Positions 12,318 to 22,379 of a DNA stretch of 64,000 nucleotides are shown piece by piece; the first letter of the stretch is position 1, and every line of letters starts with the position of its first letter. The notes under the pieces were generated by a model that was not told the DNA's origin, made no database searches, and worked only from the letters and a program-made list of their open reading frames with translations. The stretch lies in contig KB445801.1 in assembly GCA_000320605.2 (NCBI GenBank), positions 264,100 through 328,099 of the forward strand, given 5' to 3'. Made by a program: the position numbers and the translations under genes. This DNA is from Gelatoporia subvermispora B (Eukaryota > Basidiomycota > Agaricomycetes > Polyporales > Gelatoporiaceae).

Positions 12318-12548
12318 TCACTTAAGTGATACGGCCGCGGACAAATGTGATTCCTCGAGTGAGCTATAGCGAATAGCCGGAAGCGGTAGGTCCACCAGGG
12401 AATTTGCGCTATGCTGGTGCAGGATCTCGGGTGATTCCAGATCAGAAGGCGTTCGGGTACTGTTATTCTCCGTTGCAGGCCATGGGCTTTGAATGCGCGT
12501 GCCCAGTATCTCCGCGAAGTTAGACTGACCTTGGAATAGCACTATCAT
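12318..12548 (-). pseudogene. Orphan ORF, possible 3' remnant of a lost gene
   Basis: A 76-codon minus-strand ORF reads like the polar tail of a larger protein (NFAEILGTRI, then a Ser/Pro/His-rich stretch). Nothing matches upstream of it, because the divergent UstYa gene starts about 100 bases away. Either a gene was truncated here or the ORF is chance. Confidence 0.25.
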
Positions 12549-12654
12549 CCTCTGAACCCGGCAGTTGGCACTGCAAGGTCACGCAAGCTGACTAGCTATC
12601 TAGCATACACGCCCGTAACAGCGAAGCGAGTCAACAACCACTGCGTCCTTCGTC

Positions 12655-13300
12655 ATGGTACACTATGTGCGAGTGCCCACGATTGCGGCAGTTCTCGCAC
12701 TGTCAGCGCTGGGATTTTCTGTCTTGGTGCATATCACGACCATCTGCTTGCAAGCGGTTTCGATCCCCAGTTACAACGGTACGTGAAGCGGTTTGTTCAT
12801 ACACTGTAAGACATTAACAACGAAGCGCTGTAGGGATCAATGCAGCGACCCTGGAACTCTCCATTAACCTCAGAGAGGCAGCGATGACAATTGTTAAATC
12901 CCCTCGCTTTGGACTGTTCTCAAACGAGTCCGACTGGACACCGCTGCTCCCGAGAGGCGAAGGGTTCCTCTATCATCCCGACACCGATGCACACTTTCTG
13001 GTGTCCCATTATCATCAGCTACATTGTATTCGCTCGCTGCGCCACTACTTTAACAAACGCGACAGTCTGGACGCGATGGATATCGGGCACGTTAACCATT
13101 GCCTCATCTACCTTCGGCAGATGGTACTGTGCAATGTAGACATGACCCTAGAGCCCGCGACTCATAAACAACTCGCTCCGGATGGGCGGGTGACGAACGC
13201 AGTGACGGGTGTGGACGTTACACATCGGTGCAAGGACTGGGCACAACTGAGGGAGTATATGGAGGACAACTATGAACAGTGGAAGGGAACTTACGAGTAG
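12655..13300 (+). CDS. UstYa-like DUF3328 protein A
   Basis: Model: join 12655..12778 and 12834..13300 (196 aa). An N-terminal hydrophobic anchor (IAAVLALSALGFSVLVHITT) is followed by a lumenal domain with the family's three signatures: HYHQLHCIRSL (HxxHC), then NHCLIYLRQMVLCNVDMTLE, then THRCKDW near the C-terminus. In ascomycete ustiloxin- and asperipin-type pathways, UstYa-family proteins carry out oxidative cyclisation of ribosomally made peptides, with the His/Cys motif thought to bind metal. Four such genes lie within 7.5 kb here, around a small secreted-peptide gene. The start Met lies just before the TM segment, and the intron falls just after it, as in protein D. Confidence 0.88.
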
Positions 13301-13720
13301 CATGTCGTATACGAAGTTCAGTGGATCGATATTAGCTCAATAGTGACGATGTGTGCGATGAACTTAATATCCTCATTCATGAGCGAACTACACGGGTGTA
13401 AAAGGAGTTTCTGCAATGGGAACTTGCCCCTCCTGTGCGTTGAGCAGCTCCTCTCCTTTGTAGGTATGTGCGCACTAAGTGGATTCTGCGAGCAGCGTTC
13501 AAACTCAGCAAATCAAGTAAGTACAGCCTCGAAGAAACAGACTCGCATTCAAGTACGACGTCCTGAGCAGATATCTAATAGTACAGCTACTACGATCACT
13601 CCAATGAGCATGTTAACCTCATCAGCCTTCTCGGACTACCCCATGAACCTCTTACACTTCTCCTATATTCTCCGACGTTCTGCACATAGCGGATAGAATC
13701 CTACAAAGTGTGAGCGTCCT

Positions 13721-14107
13721 TCATTGCTGGTCGGAACAGAGTGACATACACATTACATGAGAGTGGTGGTCATGAGCTGCTACGGAGGCGTGGGCTTGGT
13801 CGATTCGTGGCTCGCTGGGCAGACCCACGAAAATGTCGGGGCGAGGGAGGTCGTCCAGCTTGGAATGGTGTCCACGTGTGTAACACGCTGCATAGGCGGT
13901 CATGACGAGGTTGAGACCCGCAAAGACCACGACCAAGGTGCAAAGGATGTAGAGTACCACGGTGTGGAGACGAGAAAGCGTGCGCAGAGGAACATTGTTG
14001 AGCGAAGGAAGCTCATCGTTGGATTCGTTGGATTGAACGAGTGGCTTCGCTTCGTGGTCATCCTCTTGCGTGGGCGAGGTTGCGAGCGCAACATAGACCG
14101 ACTTCAT
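13721..14107 (-). CDS. Short single-pass membrane protein resembling a UstYa N-terminus
   Basis: A single exon of 128 codons starts MKSVYVALATSP. It has a polar, acidic N-terminus, one hydrophobic helix (TVVLYILCTLVVVFAGLNLV) and a short outer part with LPRPDIFVGLPS. The cytosolic tail, helix and LPRPD layout match the first third of UstYa-like proteins, but there is no HxxHC or YLRQ..LC region, either in the ORF or in any frame towards 13301. It may be a truncated UstYa gene or an independent short family that accompanies such clusters. I favour a real short protein, since the frame is intact and the tail (HHSHV...) is not obviously decayed. Confidence 0.6.
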   Translation of the reverse strand: MKSVYVALATSPTQEDDHEAKPLVQSNESNDELPSLNNVPLRTLSRLHTVVLYILCTLVVVFAGLNLVMTAYAACYTRGHHSKLDDLPRPDIFVGLPSEPRIDQAHASVAAHDHHSHVMCMSLCSDQQ

Positions 14108-15089
14108 GCTGGGCGCACAACAAGCTATGGACTGATACACTCTCGATGAGCAGTTTGGTATGCATGCGTGCCATTGACAATAACCTTACCTTGTATGAAC
14201 GTTGGGTACGGCGACGTTCCTGCTGGGTGCAATTGCAGACCGTAAGCTTAAGTCAGGCGGGCGCGAGTAGTATGATAGGACTTCGCTCCGGCACGATTCA
14301 TATCCATGGGTCCGAGTGACCAAAAATTGGTCGCAAGAGTCTGCATGAGTTGCATCACTCAAGTAATGCCGATGGAATCGCTAGAAGCTGGTGTGATCAA
14401 GTCCAATAGTGATCTCGGGTGGTATGTAGTACTCAACAGCTGCCGCGGGGCATCAGTGTCCCTCACGTCACGTCAGCTACCTCCTTTGTGATCTTGATTA
14501 GGTCATCCTAGCTCAGAACCCTGTTCATGCGGCGCCGCCTGCCAGTGAGTTACATAACTCCAGAACTTCCGATGAGAGCGGTGGGAGTTGGAGGGGCCAG
14601 ATACTACGGTGATCTCGGTCAGCGTCTCCTTCACCTCTGCCGCCGGTGACTCTCACGCAGCATCCTGCCTCGTGATTTTAGTGGAATCTTTGCCAATCCA
14701 GGATCCTGGCCGGACCGCGGTCTCATCTCACCCGATCAATCCTCAGCTTCCACACGAAAGCAGTACTGTTCAGCTTCGTATCAAGGTTTGGACACTTTGA
14801 ATGGTAGGCTATTGGATGCGTTGGAACACCTTCTAGAATCCGTGAAACTCCTCATGGGTTGCAGAATAAGCCAAGACTCAAAGCTTTCCAAATCGATGCG
14901 ACATATTGGTGACCTTGGTTTATTCGGGTTGATACCTTGTGCTGCCGTTGGCCTCTTCGTGATGCAGATTGGACCTAGTGGCATCCGATCTAGGACAGAC
15001 CATCTCACACAGTATGCTTTGGGAGCCATGTGTCCTCATCCTGCTATGTCACAGGGGTGATTCTGCGGTTAGTATACCTCGACAAGGCT
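14108..15089. other. Intergenic, nothing recognised
   Basis: Several ORFs of 60-92 codons in different frames lack motifs. One at 14788-15060 (plus) has a hydrophobic patch but starts with a non-ATG codon and has no splice partner I can defend. Confidence 0.4.
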
Positions 15090-15098
15090 CATAAAAGT
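15090..15098 (+). promoter_or_regulatory. TATA-like box of the small peptide gene
   Basis: CATAAAAGT lies about 90 bases before the ATG at 15184. A pyrimidine-rich stretch (CCTTCCTC, CTCTCCCTTACTGCTCTTCC) lies between them. This arrangement is typical of strongly expressed fungal genes for small secreted products. Confidence 0.4.
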
Positions 15099-15183
15099 AT
15101 GGGCTTTCTATGTCCTTCCTCACGAGCTACTCTCCCTTACTGCTCTTCCTCATCAGCACCTCCGTGTATTAGCCTATAGCACC

Positions 15184-15398
15184 ATGCGCGGGTTGACCAA
15201 GTTCCTCTCCATCCTTGCTCTCTTTGCTCTTGTTGCCTCCACCCCGGTTCCTCATGGCGGTATGTATAATTGTGTCGTTCAGACTGTTTCTGAATCGCTC
15301 GCACATATACAGTGGTGGAGGAAGTCGATTGTGATGCCGAGGATATGGCAAAGCGTAGCAGCGAATTGAAAGGGCCTACTCTGGCTTTATGCTTCTGA
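15184..15398 (+). CDS. Small secreted peptide precursor, candidate RiPP precursor
   Basis: Model: join 15184..15259 and 15313..15398, intron GTATGT...TACAG, 53 aa. Residues 1-20 form a classical signal peptide (MRGLTKFLSILALFALV...), with likely cleavage near ST/PVPHG. An acidic pro-region follows (VEEVDCDAEDMA), then Lys-Arg at 39-40, a Kex2-type site, and a 13-residue tail, SSELKGPTLALCF. The gene sits in the middle of a group of UstYa-like genes. In known dikaritin pathways the precursor has a signal peptide and Kex2 sites and is modified by UstYa proteins. Here there is only one putative core, whereas ustiloxin-type precursors usually carry several. There is no C-terminal CaaX box, so it is not a typical basidiomycete mating pheromone. 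The gene model is good; the role is inference. Confidence 0.62.
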
Positions 15399-15747
15399 AA
15401 CGTTCGTACATCTAGTTTGGTCTTGTGATCGCCGTGCTCACAACATATACAGATTGCACCAGTTTACTGGCTCGGGACCTGGGGGAGGACTGCTTGTACA
15501 TTGGTTACCACGAGCTGACGAATGAATCTGTACCAATGCGATGATGTATATGAGCGAATGATGTACGCTAGCCAGTGATGAATGTTTGTGAGATGAGAGA
15601 ACATCGACCCGAGGTGACAATTGTCGCGTGTTCAGTGTTAGACTCTGCCGGTCACAAAGGAGCCGTGCGTTCGACCTGGCGTGATATAAGACTGCTGAAC
15701 CATCTCTTGACTCTCGAGGACTACCTTGCTCAGTCCCGCCCCCAGAC
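15399..15747. other. Intergenic spacer
   Basis: This is the 3' flank of the peptide gene and promoter of UstYa-like protein B. No second precursor-like ORF with a signal peptide is visible here. Confidence 0.4.
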
Positions 15748-16486
15748 ATGCACTCAATCAGTAAGTACAAGCCCCAGCCTGCGATCCGAACATCAAGTGA
15801 TACTCTATCAGAGCAGATCCAATTGTCTCGATTTGCACTTTTGCTTATGGGAGTGACGGCTTCGGCTGCTCTCGTTCTCACCCTGCAATCCCGCATTGCG
15901 TTCAATAGCATGGCTACTGCCTTACGTGAATTTTCGGACCATCACTTCAGTACTCTTTCAAATTATTCCGCTTAGCTGTGCACTCACGAGCCTGGTAGCT
16001 TTTCGAGGAACTGATTACCCTCAAACCTGGCCGTTGCCTCGACTTCCCGAGGTACACTTGTCTCGCGAGAGCACAGTGCATTATACCGTCGAAGATAACA
16101 TTGGTCTTATGGAGTGGAATATGACACTCCCAACCGGCGGCGCAATCCTGCACTTCGGTCCAGATTTGCGCCCGTTCACGCCTTCCATATTTCATCAGCT
16201 GCGATGTCTCGATATACTTCGCGAAGTTCTCATGGAATTTTACGCGGATGAGTCGCCTTACGCGCAAATCTCGAAAGCGGAGCTCGCAAGACATTGCATG
16301 AATTATCTTCGCCAGATGATTCTGTGTCGCGCGGATCTGACACTCGAGTCAGGCCGAGTACCAAAGGGACATGGAATCACTGCCTGGGAGATTACGCACA
16401 CATGCAGGGATTGGACAGCCGTATATGAAGCTGCGGAAGAGAATCATAGAGAGTACACTGCAATCATGGAGAGTATACTACAATAG
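15748..16486 (+). CDS. UstYa-like DUF3328 protein B, altered first motif
   Basis: Model: join 15748..15925 and 15999..16486 (221 aa). An N-terminal cytosolic part of about 30 residues precedes a TM helix (FALLLMGVTASAALVLTLQ). The outer domain contains the pre-motif WPLPRLPEVHLS, then FHQLRCLDIL, then RHCMNYLRQMILCRADLTLE and THTCRDW. The first motif reads HQLRC where active relatives have HxxHC, so the second histidine is arginine. The second motif and the C-terminal THxCRDW are intact. It may be catalytically changed or act as a partner subunit, as UstYa and UstYb act in pairs in ascomycetes. The GTAAGT near the start (after ATCA) could be a donor, but the unspliced frame is open and fits the family. 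Confidence 0.82.
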
Positions 16487-16584
16487 CGGGAGTACTCATG
16501 TAGCCTGAGCCATTTCCGTATTCACTGTAGCGATGCGTTGCAATGGTCCTGCACGATATAGCAATAGTATCACTGACACGAAAC

Positions 16585-17366
16585 TTAAGCAGACATCTCA
16601 GTAACATCATTTTCATCGCCATGCATCGTTCCTGAGTGAATATCTGTGTCACTGCCATGTACCTGGTGTGACAGGATTAGTGCGAGGTGTCTAGGAGCAA
16701 GCATCGAACATACCACGGTTTCCCATTGGTCATGATTGTGATACATGACCGAATATGCTGCTTCCCAGTCCCGACATGTATGCGTTGCCCCAATGCGTTC
16801 CGTCTTGAAGTCTCGCTCCTCGAAATTCCCAGGTTCAAGCGTCAGATCGGGAGAGCAGAGTACGCCCTGTCTGATATAACTCAGACAGTGCCTGATATGT
16901 TCTGTCGTTGCTCCAGTGACTTTTCCGAACGCAAGGTTGAGTATGCGTAAGCAATGCAATTCGTGGAACATCGTCACGACGAACATGCGATGGTCGGGCC
17001 CGAGTCGCGCATACCCATAACCCGTCTCTTGAGGAGTGAGTGAGAACCATTCGCTGTCCGATGCAAGACCGAGGAGAGGATAATGTGTGCTCTCTTCAAC
17101 TGTCATGGTGACCAAAGAAAGGTCGCCTTCGGGAAGTGGTAGTGCTTCGGGGAAATCATGTCCACGATAAGCTGGAGAATAATCCGACGACGTTGGAAAT
17201 CTTAAGTATTATGTGCGTATAAAACTCGGAGACGGTGGCAATGCTCACAGAAGGGCCTCGAGGCACGACGGTACGCATCGCGTACCTTGAAAGTCCACCA
17301 TACATACGTGAGGTTGAGACAACATGAGAACAAAGCAACGAGGGCGAAGGTTTTGAACGAAACCAT
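16585..17366 (-). CDS. UstYa-like DUF3328 protein C
   Basis: Model: complement of 16585..17171 and 17249..17366 (234 aa). The start MVSFKTFALVALFSCCLN gives a membrane anchor; the intron (GTGAGC...CTCCAG, 77 bases) keeps phase. Family landmarks are YRGHDFPEALPLPEG, MFHELHCLRIL (HxxHC), RHCLSYIRQGVLCSPDLTLE and THTCRDW. A 40-residue polar tail with histidines follows the domain, longer than in the other copies. Its stop is about 100 bases from the stop of protein B, so the two genes converge. It shares a 484-bp gap with the next gene, from which both are transcribed outward. The likely role is membrane-bound oxidative modification of a peptide in the secretory pathway. Confidence 0.88.
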
Positions 17367-17850
17367 GTCTCCCTGGAAGTCAAGGCGGTGTTTGGGGATG
17401 GGGAGGAGTCAGCATGAGGACGAACGGATTGCTTTGCTCTCACTGTAGAACATGGTGGGCCACATGATCCTTTCGTTCTAGACTTTTGGTATCAACAGAC
17501 TGTCACATGCTGACAGGCAGCGGAGCCTTTGAACGAAACGGCTATCTCACGGACACTGGATATTTGACAGTCGAGGGGATCTCGATCAGTTGTACACATT
17601 GAGGATAGGATAGGATAGTTCACTATGTATGGCACGGCGATAGCCGCGCGCTCGGAGCATTAGCCATCGGCTGACAGCGCTGCGAAGATGATACGGGTCC
17701 ACACTTTCGCAGGTTGAATTACCAAGAACACCCGTGAAAGAAAGACCACACATTCTGCACTTCACAGCTCCGAAGACATCTACAAATAAAAGCAAACGAT
17801 TATTCTCACCATCGAAGTCGAGTCTCTGGCTTCAGACGTCAGTCGTAAGA
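17367..17850. promoter_or_regulatory. Divergent intergenic region between UstYa C and the secreted hydrolase
   Basis: Two genes start outward from this 484-bp gap, so it must hold both promoters. An AT-rich TATA-like stretch (ACAAATAAAAG) lies near 17782-17792, about 60 bases before the ATG at 17851. I cannot name binding sites. Confidence 0.4.
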
Positions 17851-18862
17851 ATGCCCACCCATCCCCGCCGATACAGCATGCTCCTAGTCCTGTTTGCCTT
17901 GTATTCCGTCCTCTTCGCTACCGACGCCCACGCAACTTCAATCAGTGGTGGTACCGTCCCTTTCCGCTACCAGGGCGAAGTATTCCAGACGTACTACAGA
18001 GTAGTGGGCGATCTTGGACAACTGAACCGCACCCCACTCGTCGTTATCCATGGAGGGCCAGGGATCTCGCACGACTACCTCATCCCGCTCGCAGACCTTG
18101 CGAGCCACTCTCAGCCACTCCCCGTCATTTTCTACGATCAGATCGGTAATGGGCGGTCTACACATCTTCCGGGAAAGTCACCCTCGTTCTTCACCATCGA
18201 TCTTTTCGTCTCCGAACTCGCGAACCTTATTCAACAGCTCGGAATCGAGGGTTCATTCGATATCCTCGGACATTCATGGGGCGGTGTCCTAGGCGCAGAG
18301 TTCGCAGTCCGGAATCAGCCAGATGGGCTGGAGCACCTGATCCTGAGCGACTCACTCGCATCCTCCGCATTATGGGCAGAGTCACAGGAACAGCTCGTGC
18401 GGACGATGCCTCGAGATGTACAAGAAGGGCTCATGGCGCCACTCGGCGATCCGCGGCTCCCTATCGCAATGCGGAAATTTCAGGAGGTGCACGGCTGCAC
18501 AGTGAAGCCGTTTCCGGAACAAGTGCAGTACTCACTGAATCAAGTCTTTCCGCCACAAGGTGATCCCACAGTGGCAAGCGCACCGTAAGTCCGGCTCAGA
18601 TAACCGGTCTTGATGTACTGACCATGCGGTGACTGACAGCATCCTGCAAGGGTGGACTATCATAGATCGGCTCCACCTTGTTCGGCCGTCCACGCTTGTC
18701 ATAAATGGCGCGAACGACATATCACAGGACTTCGTGACTGCACCGTTCTATGAAAACATTCCATCGGTGAAGTGGATCACTTTCGAAAATTCCACGCACA
18801 TGCCATTCTGGGAGGAGCGCGAGGGCTATATGCAGGTAGTAGGGAGGTTTTTGGCGGCGTAG
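17851..18862 (+). CDS. Proline iminopeptidase-like alpha/beta hydrolase (S33), secreted form
   Basis: Model: join 17851..18584 and 18640..18862 (318 aa). An N-terminal signal peptide (YSMLLVLFALYSVLFATDAHA) precedes a domain collinear with the hydrolase at 6453: HGGPG, GHSWGG nucleophile elbow, NGANDIS acid region, and STHMPFWEERE histidine. The intron position and phase are identical to the paralogue, so the pair arose by duplication and only this copy carries a secretion signal. Family S33 enzymes trim N-terminal residues, often proline, from peptides. A secreted form beside a Kex2-type precursor could trim or degrade the mature peptide; this is inference from context. In-frame codons before 17851 are open, but the signal peptide fits this start best. 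Confidence 0.9.
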
Positions 18863-18888
18863 AACGTGAGGTAGTGCGACGTGAAAGG

Positions 18889-18943
18889 GTGAAGAAACTG
18901 TACCTGTGTGAAGAGACTGTACCCGTGTGAAGAGACTGTCCGT
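18889..18943. repeat. Short tandem repeat, 19-bp unit, about three copies
   Basis: The unit GTGAAGARACTGTACC(T/C)GT is repeated three times with small changes, just after the stop of the secreted hydrolase. Confidence 0.7.
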
Positions 18944-19377
18944 GTCCAATTAGATCTGATCTCAGCGAGGGCGTCAGATCATAGCTGGAAATTCGAAAAT
19001 TGGACTGACATGTGCAAAAGTGCCTCGCGAGAAAGCTAGCGTATTGGAACTTAATCCAGGCCGTTGTTACTGATGTATCACACAGTCCTGATACAGCAAA
19101 GCCCATCTTGGTCTAAACGTCACTTGAGCGGTTGCAGGCAACACGGAGAAAATAGCTTTGATATGCCATACCTCACGAAGGCGAACCGGCACGTGCGGTG
19201 CGCGGAGAGGAACACTAGTCAATAAATGAGTCCAGTCGCTCACTCAGCAGAAGGACCACAATTCAGTATACTTCGGACCAATCGGGATGTTGGCGCCTCT
19301 GCCATCTGTAAGATATTCGGTCATAAGTACTGCGTGTGGACATATCTTACTTTCAGACCTTTGTCCATTCCCCCAGT
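18944..19377. other. Intergenic, promoter of UstYa D
   Basis: No ORF of interest. The region separates two co-directional genes. Confidence 0.4.
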
Positions 19378-20090
19378 ATGATCGGTGACATTCACGAGCA
19401 CTACGTACTACCAGCCAGGACAGTTCGTATCGGTATCGCAGTCCTCATCTGTAGTTTCTTTTTCAATGTCATCACGGCCCTGTTCCATGTCCCGTATCAG
19501 CGTGGTAAGCCAGCGAGACATTGTATACCAAGCACGACTCCTACTCACCGTTGGTGCACTGCGTGACAGACTTGACGAAATTTGACAACTCCACCACTGG
19601 AGAGCCCATCAGACTCCCCGTCGACGTGCGCCGAGTCGCACTCGAGGTCGTCGATAGCGATCGCTATGGTGTTCAGGACGACAATGACTGGGCCTCAGTC
19701 ATACCCGTCGGGCATGGTTTTGTCCGCCTGGGTCCCGACTACTATGCCGTGTCAATGTATCATCAGATGCATTGTCTCAACAGCTTCCGCCGGATGTTCA
19801 CTCAGGCTCGCAACGAGTCGCGCGCTGCCCATGACGCTGAGCATGTGTTGCATTGCCTCACGTACCTCAGGCAGATGGTTCTTTGCGCTGCCGACGCGAC
19901 TCTCGAGCCAGCATTCGAGGCTCACAACGTAGATGGCAGAACGACTCAGGCGGCGTATGGGACGGGTGTTACACACGAATGCCGGGATTGGGTGCAGGTA
20001 CGGGAGTTCACAGAGGCGAATTACGAGATGTACAGGGACGAGGAGTCGGATCGTTTTGCCGTCACCGAGATCAGCGCCATCGAGGACTGA
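19378..20090 (+). CDS. UstYa-like DUF3328 protein D
   Basis: Model: join 19378..19504 and 19570..20090 (215 aa). Start MIGDIHEHYVLPARTVRIG runs into a TM helix (IAVLICSFFFNVITALF). The exon junction falls shortly after the helix, as in protein A. The outer domain has MYHQMHCLNSF (HxxHC), HVLHCLTYLRQMVLCAADATLE and THECRDW, all intact. The C-terminus ends with an acidic stretch. Protein D and protein A share the DW-S/T-P-x-G-GF segment before the first motif. It is co-directional with the secreted hydrolase and the two 7TM genes to the right. Probable membrane-bound oxidase of the secretory pathway; substrate unknown. Confidence 0.88.
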
Positions 20091-21162
20091 AGGGAGGGGG
20101 GTAGGGTGTGCAGGCCAGGATTTGTTACAGTGGTGTCTCGTTGCTCGTGTACGAAATCTGAAATGGTACGGCAGAGACTTGGTGAAGACTCAGAGCGTGG
20201 GAAATTCAATATCAGCACGAGATCTCGTGCCAGTCTTTTCTTGCCCCAGTGCCCACGGCCTACTACGCTGAATGTTGAACGTTGAACACTCATTTGTTTA
20301 CTATCGCGCGTAAAACTCATAATCGTGCTGTCAGGAGCCACTAGGCAAATCGCAGTAGCGAAACCATCGGAATGATCAGTCTACACTCAGGTCTCCTGGT
20401 GAAAATTTTGAGTCTCTTGCCTTCAAGGAATCAAGACTTCTTACAACGTGTCTAGCTTTTACAATGATCCAGGCATTCCCATCAAGCGAGTAACCGCTTC
20501 GTGCGGTTATCGGGAAGTTGGGAGCACTCCCCATCCATCTTTGCGTTCTGGCCCTAAAGGCCCTAAAGGAGACGATCTACTTGCCTTCGACCCCGTGACG
20601 GTGGCCGATTCACGGCTCACGTCAAGAGCTTCCACCACTGCATGTTCATCCGTTGACATCGGCTGTCTTTCTAATAACGCAATCCACGGGGATCAGCTCG
20701 CGGATGCGATATGCGCCTTCACAAGCTGCCGTTTTCGTCGTGTTCTACCCCTCAAAGAAGGGTCCCCGGGGTACGCTTGCGGCTTCCTTGGTGGCTCCTG
20801 ACTGAGTACTGAGTACTGACCATTCGGCCGCTGGGACATTTGTAATTCAGCCCTTGATCGAACATACTTTGGAGCAACCCGTCAGAAACGCACTAGAACT
20901 TGACCATGGGTTGCCATCTCCGAGACGCTCAGCATCAGACTTCGGCACATCAAGAACCTGGCACTGTTCAGATACGCACAGGTCATAGTGGCATGCCAAC
21001 TTTGGTCCCAAAGGAGCCTCACTATGCGCGCACACCCTCATCAGGAGCGTTATGCATGTCTTGGCGTTGCGGCGTGACAATTCTAACAGATGCGGTTGTG
21101 GGCTCCATATAGTTCTGCGGAGCTGGTCGTATTAGACGCTGCGCTACCAGCCCACAGGAGAG
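20091..21162. other. Intergenic, nothing recognised
   Basis: The plus-strand ORF at 20448-20801 (117 codons) has no motif or hydrophobic anchor and starts in a region of ordinary composition. Other ORFs are short. Confidence 0.4.
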
Positions 21163-22379
21163 ATGTCGTCTGCACCTACAGCCGCCAATTCTTCATACGC
21201 GACGAACGAACCTGCAGACCAGCTCTGGTTCGAGCAATCCGTCAATGCCGCCGTTTACATAGGTGCTATGGCATGGGGTCAGGGAATTTACTCACAGTGA
21301 AAAGTCTAGTCTCATTAATTGTGTAGGGCTACATGCTGCCGTGTTCTATCAAGTAATGCAGGCGATTGTACAAGACAAGTCCCGTCGTCACTACCGATGG
21401 CTCCCGCTTGTGGTCATCCTGTTTGTGTTGGCCCTCGTCAACATCTGCTGCAACATACGCTTCGATGAGTTGGCGTGGATTGACGATCGCAACTATCCTG
21501 GTGGCCCCATCGGATTCTTGACTGGGCAGTCCTCCCATCCGCTTAACATAGCATCCGTTGCTACTTCCATCATCGTCCTGTTCTTTGCCGACCTCTTCTT
21601 AGTGAGCGCGACGCGTTTCTAACATGACGGATGATAGACTCACTCGCGTACAACTAGATCTATCGCTGCCATGTCCTCTGGAACAAGTTATACATTACCC
21701 TCGTCCTTTCAGCCGTCCTGTTAGCATCGACCGGTAAGTTTTTGTTCCTTATTTATCTAGCACATATTCACATTTCTGAACAAATCTGTAGTTTTCTCCA
21801 TTCTTCACTGCATCCAGGCCGCCAAACCTACGTCAGGGCTGTGGGACGACGATCTTCTTAGCTTGTCTGTACCCTATGCGTCCCTCGCAATGTCCCTCAA
21901 CATCCTACTCAGCCTCTGTCTCTCTTGGCGCCTATTCGACTACCGCAGGCGTCTGCCGACGTCTATTACCCCTGATGCAGCGAGATACTACGGAAGCATC
22001 GAGGCGCTCATTGTCGAGTCCGCTCTCCCGTATGGCCTCGTATCTCTCGTATTTGTCGTACTCTATGGCTTGCAGAGCACGGCCGCGAATCTATTCGGCC
22101 CCTTACTTGTCCAACTTGAGGTGTGTTCTGGAGTAATAATATCTGGTGCTGTGACTGATGTGCGTCTTGCCACAGGGCATCGCTCCGGGGCTCATCATCA
22201 TGCGGATGGTGAGGGGACATAGTTGGTCCTCCAACACATTACGTCAAGTAGGACCCTCCTCGGCTGTATTTCGAGGTCAGCTGGGACGCCAAATGAATGC
22301 ACCAGGTTTCGAGGACGTTTCCATGATGACTTTGGGGAACAATGATGTCGGCACGAAACACGGTGCTGAAGTAGCTTAA
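21163..22379 (+). CDS. Seven-transmembrane protein, basidiomycete family, copy 3
   Basis: Model: join 21163..21277, 21327..21601, 21658..21733, 21792..22120 and 22176..22379 (332 aa); the second exon start is uncertain by a base or two. Exons 2, 3 and 4 are the same length as in copies 1 and 4 (275, 76 and 329 bases). The N-terminus is longer (MSSAPTAANSSYATNEPADQ), with an NSS glycosylation sequon. Family motifs: FEQSVNAAVYIGAMAWG, NIRFDELAWIDDRNYPGG, IYRCHVLW, VESALPYGLVSLVFVVLYG and IIMRMVRGHSW. The first intron has a weak donor (GTCAGG), which is the softest part of the model. Function unknown. Confidence 0.8.

Noticed and set aside
15184..15398. Mating pheromone precursor
   Set aside because: Basidiomycete pheromone precursors end in a CaaX box. 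This product ends in ALCF and has a signal peptide, which lipidated pheromones lack.
15748..15800. Extra intron near the start of UstYa-like protein B (GTAAGT after ATCA)
   Set aside because: The frame is open without it and gives a cytosolic tail of normal length for the family.
20448..20801. 117-codon ORF between UstYa D and 7TM copy 3, considered as another precursor
   Set aside because: It has no signal peptide and no repeated Lys-Arg-flanked segments.
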